A stretch of DNA of 10,080 nt, taken from Planctomycetia bacterium. Its GTDB lineage: Bacteria; Planctomycetota; PLA2; JAEUHO01. A program made the translations under genes and the position numbers. The notes below the pieces were generated by a model. That model was given only the letters and a program-made list of their open reading frames with translations. It did not search any database and was not told the DNA's origin. Positions within the stretch are counted from its first letter, which is position 1; each line of letters opens with the position of its first letter. The stretch covers positions 1-10,080 of the forward strand of contig JAUXCH010000111.1 in NCBI GenBank assembly GCA_030618975.1, given 5' to 3'. Shown piece by piece: positions 6,660-10,080 of this stretch.

Positions 6660-8039
6660 CTAGCCGCCGGTGACGCTCACGCCGTCGACGAGCAGGTAGG
6701 GCGCACGGTCCGCCCCCATGAGGGAGTGCAGGGTGTCGCCCGCCGCCAAGATCCGCTCGAGGACCTCGAACGCGTTGCCGGCGATCATGACCTCGTTCAC
6801 GGCGTGCGCACGTTCCCCGTCGCGGACCCACCAGGAGTTCTTCGCAATGCCGGAGAACTGACCCGACTGCGGGTCCAGGTTGCCGCTGAACCGCTTGACG
6901 ACGAGGCCCGAGCCGAGCTCCTTCGTCAAGTCGGCCTCGCCCAGCACCTTGCCGTGCGCGGGATCGGCCGTCACGGTGACGTTCGAGAATCCCACGTACG
7001 GGAGTCCCCCCGACCCACCTGCGGCGTTTCCGGTCGGCACCGCGCCTGCGCGGCGCGCGCTGAAACCGTCGTACGCGACGAAGCCGAGCCGCCCGCCGTC
7101 GATCAGTGCGTGACGCGCGGTGCGCACGCCCTCGCGGTCGAACGGGGCCCAGTCGGCGAGGTCCCGGTTGGCCGGATCCTCGGTGATCGTCAGCATCTGG
7201 GAGGCTACCACGTCGCCGACCCGGCCCTTCCAGGGGGTCGTGTCGTCGACGTGCATGCGACCGTTGCAGTTGGCCTGCACGAGGTCGCCGAGGAGATCCA
7301 TCACGACGCTGGGATGGAGCAGCACGGCGCCCCGGTAGGACTCGCCGGCGCGTGCGCCGAGCGACCCCACGACCGACTCGCGGAACTCACCGATGGTTCG
7401 CCCGATCTCCGCCTCGATCGCGCTCCGCTTCATCGCCTCGGACCCGTCGGAGTCGAAACTCGTGACCTCGCCGTTCGACTTCGCCATGCCCATGGCCATC
7501 CACCGGCACGACGCGTGGCCTGAGGACCCCCGCACGCCGAGCGAGTTGGCGATGACGTCCGTCCCCAGCGCCCAGCTGACCACGGCGCGGTCCAGGGTGA
7601 CACGTTCGTCGCGGCGCGCCTCCTCGACGACGCGCGCCAACCAGGCGTAGAGCGCTTCCGGCCTCACGGCCAGCAGCTCCGGGTCGCAGACCTCCTCGTG
7701 CTCGAAGACCGTGGGCCCCTCCGCGACGTGGTGGAACTCGCTCGCGGTCGAGATCCGCGCCAGGGTATGCGCCTCGCGAGCCGCGGCGCGCAGCGCCTCC
7801 TCGCCTTCCGCGTTGGTGGTCACGAACCCCAGTCGGCCGCCGTCGATCGTCCGGATGCCGAACTCCGACCCCTCGTTGCTCGCGCTCACCGAAAAGTCGT
7901 CGTGCTCGTAGACGGCTCTCAGCTCGGTCAAGTGCGATGCGAAGACCTCGTGCTCGTTGCCGCCCGCCTTCGACAGCTCGTCGAGTGCCACGTCGGCCCG
8001 CCTCAGGAGCGTGCCCGCCGTTTCCCGGGGCGTGCTCAC
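6660..8039 (-). CDS. tldE: TldE/PmbA subunit of the TldD/TldE metalloprotease
   Basis: A 459-residue subunit of the U62 peptidase family that pairs with TldD; in Escherichia coli the complex processes the microcin B17 precursor and degrades the antitoxin CcdA. As expected for TldE it has no HExxxH zinc motif. Family hallmarks are the central FDREGVRTARHALIDGG segment, the glycine-rich TGNAAGGSGG, then SGQFSGIAKNSWWVRDGE, NEVMIAGNAFEVLERI and the C-terminal APYLLVDGVSVTGG. The start is the GTG at 8037-8039, because GGAGGT lies 5 bases upstream and the downstream protein matches the family from there. The same frame stays open to 8834, but that extension reads through tldD and is Arg/Gly-rich. 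The GTG overlaps the tldD stop as GTGA, so the two subunits should be made in a coupled ratio. No peptide substrate gene is visible nearby. Confidence 0.93.
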   Translation of the reverse strand: MSTPRETAGTLLRRADVALDELSKAGGNEHEVFASHLTELRAVYEHDDFSVSASNEGSEFGIRTIDGGRLGFVTTNAEGEEALRAAAREAHTLARISTASEFHHVAEGPTVFEHEEVCDPELLAVRPEALYAWLARVVEEARRDERVTLDRAVVSWALGTDVIANSLGVRGSSGHASCRWMAMGMAKSNGEVTSFDSDGSEAMKRSAIEAEIGRTIGEFRESVVGSLGARAGESYRGAVLLHPSVVMDLLGDLVQANCNGRMHVDDTTPWKGRVGDVVASQMLTITEDPANRDLADWAPFDREGVRTARHALIDGGRLGFVAYDGFSARRAGAVPTGNAAGGSGGLPYVGFSNVTVTADPAHGKVLGEADLTKELGSGLVVKRFSGNLDPQSGQFSGIAKNSWWVRDGERAHAVNEVMIAGNAFEVLERILAAGDTLHSLMGADRAPYLLVDGVSVTGG

Positions 8040-9433
8040 TGCGCACCTCCGATCATCAGTTCGCAACGCACGTAGGGTCCGCCCGCATCCACCTTCGCGG
8101 GCTGCCCCTTGCCGCAGTACCCCGAACCGAGGTCCCACTGAAAGTCCTTGCTCACCGCATCGACGGACTTCAGCACGTCGAATGCGTTCCCGGAGACCGC
8201 CAGGTGCTTCACCGTCTCGCCCAGCTTGCCGCCCCGGATGCGACGTACGCGGGTCGCGCCGAACATGAACTCGGCGGTGGCATCCGCCTGGCCGCCGCCC
8301 GGCCCGTCGATGAAGTACCCGTCGTCGATGCCCTCGATCATGTCCTCGAGCTCGGACTCGCCGGGCTCGATGTAGGTGTTGCGCATCCGGATCAAGGGCT
8401 CGTCGCGGTAGGTGAACGCGCGCCCGTTGCCGGTCGGCTCCACGCCGTACTCGGCCGCGGACTCCCGGCTGTGCAGGTAGCTGACGAGGCGTCCCCGCTC
8501 GATGATCGGCGTGCGTCCCGCGACCACGCCCTCGTCGTCGACGGGGAGGATCCCGCCGGCGCCGTCGGCGTACTCGCTGATGCCGCTGTCGCACAGCGTG
8601 ACGAGCGGGGACGCCACGATCTCGCCGATCTTCCCGGCGGCGACGGATCCCGCCGATACGAAGTCGGCTTCGACGGTGTGCCCGATGGCCTCGTGGCTGA
8701 GCAGTCCGACCATGGAAGGCGAGAGGATCACGCGCTTGCGGCCGCCCTCGGCGTCGGGCGCCGACAGCTGGTCCACGGCGCCGGCCGCGGCCTGGTCGAT
8801 CATCCGGTCCGCGCTGCGGTTGCCGAACAGGCACTTCCAGGCACCCGTACCGCCGACGGAGTCGGAGCCGTTCGTCCGGCGCGCACCGTCCGCGCCCGTC
8901 GCGCTGAAACGGATGGACGGCCGAACCAGGCGCACCCGCGCATCGACGCCGTCGGAGGTGACGAGGATCTTGTCATCGAACGCCTCGGTGTAGCGGCAGT
9001 TCGCGGACTCGATGCGGTTGGAGCTCGCCCGGATCCTCGCCTCCGACTCCCGTACGACGCGAAACTTCTCCTCCAGCGGCATCGCGTCCAGCTCCTCGTA
9101 CCCGGGCACGAGGAAGTCGCCGCGAGCGAGCCGGCCGCCCTCGGCCAGCCGGACGCGCTTCTTCTTCACCGACGCCAGCGCGCGCGCCATCGCATCCGCG
9201 CGCTCGAGCGCCTTCTCGAGGCCGCGCGCCGTCAGGTCCGACGTGGAGGCGAACCCCCAGGTCCCGTCGATCAGCACGCGGAGCCCCACCCCCTCGGTGT
9301 GCTCCGAGGTCATCTCGACGACCTCGTCCTTTCGCACGCTGAGGGCCCGGCCGCGCCGCCGGTGGTACCGGACTTCCGTCCAGTGACCCGCTCGGGCCAC
9401 CAGCTTCCGGAGTGCGTCCTGCAGATCCGACAT
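8036..9433 (-). CDS. tldD: TldD metalloprotease, zinc-bearing subunit
   Basis: A 465-residue catalytic subunit of the TldD/TldE protease, which threads small or unfolded peptides into a closed chamber for cleavage. The zinc motif HEAIGH is at 247-252 (ligands H247 and H252, catalytic E248), and C440 in GYCGKGQ is the usual third ligand. Other TldD signatures are EGVGLRVLIDGTWGFAST (47-64), DDEGVVAGRTPIIERGRLVSYLHSR split around 299-323, and the C-terminal VSGNAFDVLKSV. The length is normal for the family and no active-site residue is missing. The ATG start has GAGGAGA 4 bases upstream (9438-9444). It is the first gene of a two-gene unit with tldE. The MATE gene upstream is 102 bases away and may or may not share its transcript. 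Confidence 0.97.
   Translation of the reverse strand: MSDLQDALRKLVARAGHWTEVRYHRRRGRALSVRKDEVVEMTSEHTEGVGLRVLIDGTWGFASTSDLTARGLEKALERADAMARALASVKKKRVRLAEGGRLARGDFLVPGYEELDAMPLEEKFRVVRESEARIRASSNRIESANCRYTEAFDDKILVTSDGVDARVRLVRPSIRFSATGADGARRTNGSDSVGGTGAWKCLFGNRSADRMIDQAAAGAVDQLSAPDAEGGRKRVILSPSMVGLLSHEAIGHTVEADFVSAGSVAAGKIGEIVASPLVTLCDSGISEYADGAGGILPVDDEGVVAGRTPIIERGRLVSYLHSRESAAEYGVEPTGNGRAFTYRDEPLIRMRNTYIEPGESELEDMIEGIDDGYFIDGPGGGQADATAEFMFGATRVRRIRGGKLGETVKHLAVSGNAFDVLKSVDAVSKDFQWDLGSGYCGKGQPAKVDAGGPYVRCELMIGGAQ
8045..8050 (-). promoter_or_regulatory. Ribosome binding site that fixes the GTG start of tldE
   Basis: GGAGGT on the minus strand, inside the last codons of tldD, is 5 bases from the GTG at 8039. 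It decides between this start and the much longer open frame, and shows that tldE has its own strong site in addition to stop-start coupling. Confidence 0.8.
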
Positions 9434-9480
9434 CGTGTCTCCTCGGCAAGCAGGGAACCGTATCCCGGAGGGCGTGGACC

Positions 9481-9516
9481 GGCAACCTCACGGCCTGGCA
9501 ACCTCATGACCAGGCA
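9481..9516. repeat. Short direct repeats with 16-base period between the MATE gene and tldD
   Basis: GGCAACCTCA occurs exactly at 9481-9490 and 9497-9506. A shortened third copy (GGCA) lies at 9513, again 16 bases on. On the minus strand the unit reads TGAGGTTGCC. It lies 48-83 bases upstream of the tldD ATG, where it could be a tandem regulator site, or it may be a chance slippage repeat. It overlaps a GCCTGG/CCAGGC hairpin (9493-9515). Confidence 0.45.
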
Positions 9517-9517
9517 G

Positions 9518-9532
9518 GCCGGGATCTCCGGC
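9518..9532. terminator. Small hairpin just after the MATE stop codon
   Basis: GCCGG, a 5-base loop and CCGGC form a perfect stem 3 bases beyond the MATE stop. A second stem (9493-9515) follows. No T-run is present, so termination here is only a possibility. Confidence 0.25.
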
Positions 9533-9535
9533 GGC

Positions 9536-10080
9536 TCAACCGTCCAGGTCGGGCCTCGATCGCTGCCACCGCCCCCGGGAGAACCAGAGCGCCATGCCCA
9601 CGCCGCGTGCCACGGCCGTCAGCGAGATCGTCCACCAGATGCCCTGCACGCCCCACAGCCCCCCCAGCCACCAGGCCAGGGGAATCCTGAGCGCCGTCAG
9701 CGGCACGTCGACGAGCATCGGCGGCAGCGTGTCGCCGGCACCGACGAAGGCGTGCGCGAGCACCACCTCGAGGTTCAGGAAGACGAAGCACACCGCGACG
9801 ATGCGCAGGTACTCCGTCCCGTAGGCGATGGTCGCCGCGTCCTGCGCGAACACGGACAAGAAGACCCCCGGCGCAAGCCCGAAGACGGCGGTGAAGAGGA
9901 GCGACGGGACCATGGCCATCCCCACCGCCGTCCACGCGGCGCGCGCCGCGCGGTCCGGACGGCCCGCCCCGAGGTTCTGGCCCACCATCGGACCCGCGGC
10001 GAGTCCGAAGCCCACGAGGATGAAGAAGCAGAGCCCCTCGACGCGGATGCCGACGCCCAGTCCGTTCTGCGCCGCGGTGC
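9536..10080 (-). CDS. MATE-family multidrug/toxin exporter, C-terminal part
   Basis: The last 180 residues of a polytopic inner-membrane transporter; the gene continues past the right edge. MATE proteins export drugs, toxins or metabolites in exchange for H+ or Na+. The segment GPMVGQNLGAGRPDRAARA is the conserved MATE motif (VGQNLGAG). At least four further hydrophobic stretches follow: around AMVPSLLFTAVFG, IVAVCFVFLNLEVVLAHAF, TALRIPLAWWLGGLWG and WTISLTAVARGVGMALWF. The VGAGDT loop and the short polar tail RSRPDLDG also fit the family C-terminus. The frame stays open to the edge. A GTG within it near 10015 could look like a start, but upstream codons continue the MATE pattern (NGLGVGIRVEG), so it is internal. 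Substrate and subfamily cannot be told from this part. Confidence 0.92.
   Translation of the reverse strand, partial: TAAQNGLGVGIRVEGLCFFILVGFGLAAGPMVGQNLGAGRPDRAARAAWTAVGMAMVPSLLFTAVFGLAPGVFLSVFAQDAATIAYGTEYLRIVAVCFVFLNLEVVLAHAFVGAGDTLPPMLVDVPLTALRIPLAWWLGGLWGVQGIWWTISLTAVARGVGMALWFSRGRWQRSRPDLDG

Noticed and set aside
8040..8834. N-terminal extension of TldE to a 724-residue protein
   Set aside because: It overlaps tldD in another frame and is low-complexity Arg/Gly-rich sequence. The GTG at 8039 has a strong ribosome site and gives the normal family length.
6660..9433. A RiPP or microcin cluster around tldD-tldE
   Set aside because: TldD/TldE can process peptide precursors, but no precursor peptide, cyclodehydratase or dedicated modification gene is visible. 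The pair is also a widespread housekeeping protease. The MATE exporter alone is not enough.

Overview
The window is GC-rich DNA, visibly about two thirds G+C. Six complete genes and one partial gene all lie on the minus strand, so the reading order runs from high to low coordinates. Strong Shine-Dalgarno sites, one GTG start, one TTG start and a 4-base gene overlap are typical of a high-GC bacterium. A Hanks-type kinase/ATPase/TPR protein and a class III nucleotide cyclase suggest a signalling-rich lineage (myxobacterial, planctomycetal, acidobacterial or an uncultured relative), but nothing here fixes the taxon. There are no tRNA or rRNA genes, CRISPR arrays, insertion sequences or phage genes.

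Layout in reading order. (1) The C-terminal part of a MATE-family transporter enters from the right edge and stops at 9536. (2) A 102-base gap follows, with short 16-base-period repeats and two small hairpins. (3) tldD (8036-9433) and tldE/pmbA (6660-8039) overlap as GTGA and encode the two halves of the TldD/TldE metalloprotease. (4) A 364-base non-coding stretch follows, with a weak terminator after tldE and a 229-base block closed by a near-perfect inverted repeat. (5) Next is a 1353-residue kinase-ATPase-TPR protein (2234-6295), then (6) a small VOC/glyoxalase-fold protein (1756-2136). (7) Last comes a tight pair: a stand-alone V4R sensor (1140-1664) and a soluble class III adenylyl cyclase with HAMP-like repeats (84-1130). 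The left 83 bases hold a hairpin and possibly the tail of a convergent plus-strand gene.

How they may work together. TldD and TldE act as one protease and look unconnected to the rest. The V4R protein and the cyclase are 9 bases apart. The V4R protein keeps a putative zinc site with the spacing recalled from phenol-sensing activators, and the cyclase has a regulatory region but no obvious ligand domain. The simplest reading is a split ligand-to-cAMP relay. The kinase-ATPase-TPR gene upstream is a second signalling hub, with an unusual, potentially structured leader. Whether kinase, VOC, V4R and cyclase are one transcript cannot be decided here, because gaps of 91-97 bases with dyad symmetry separate them.
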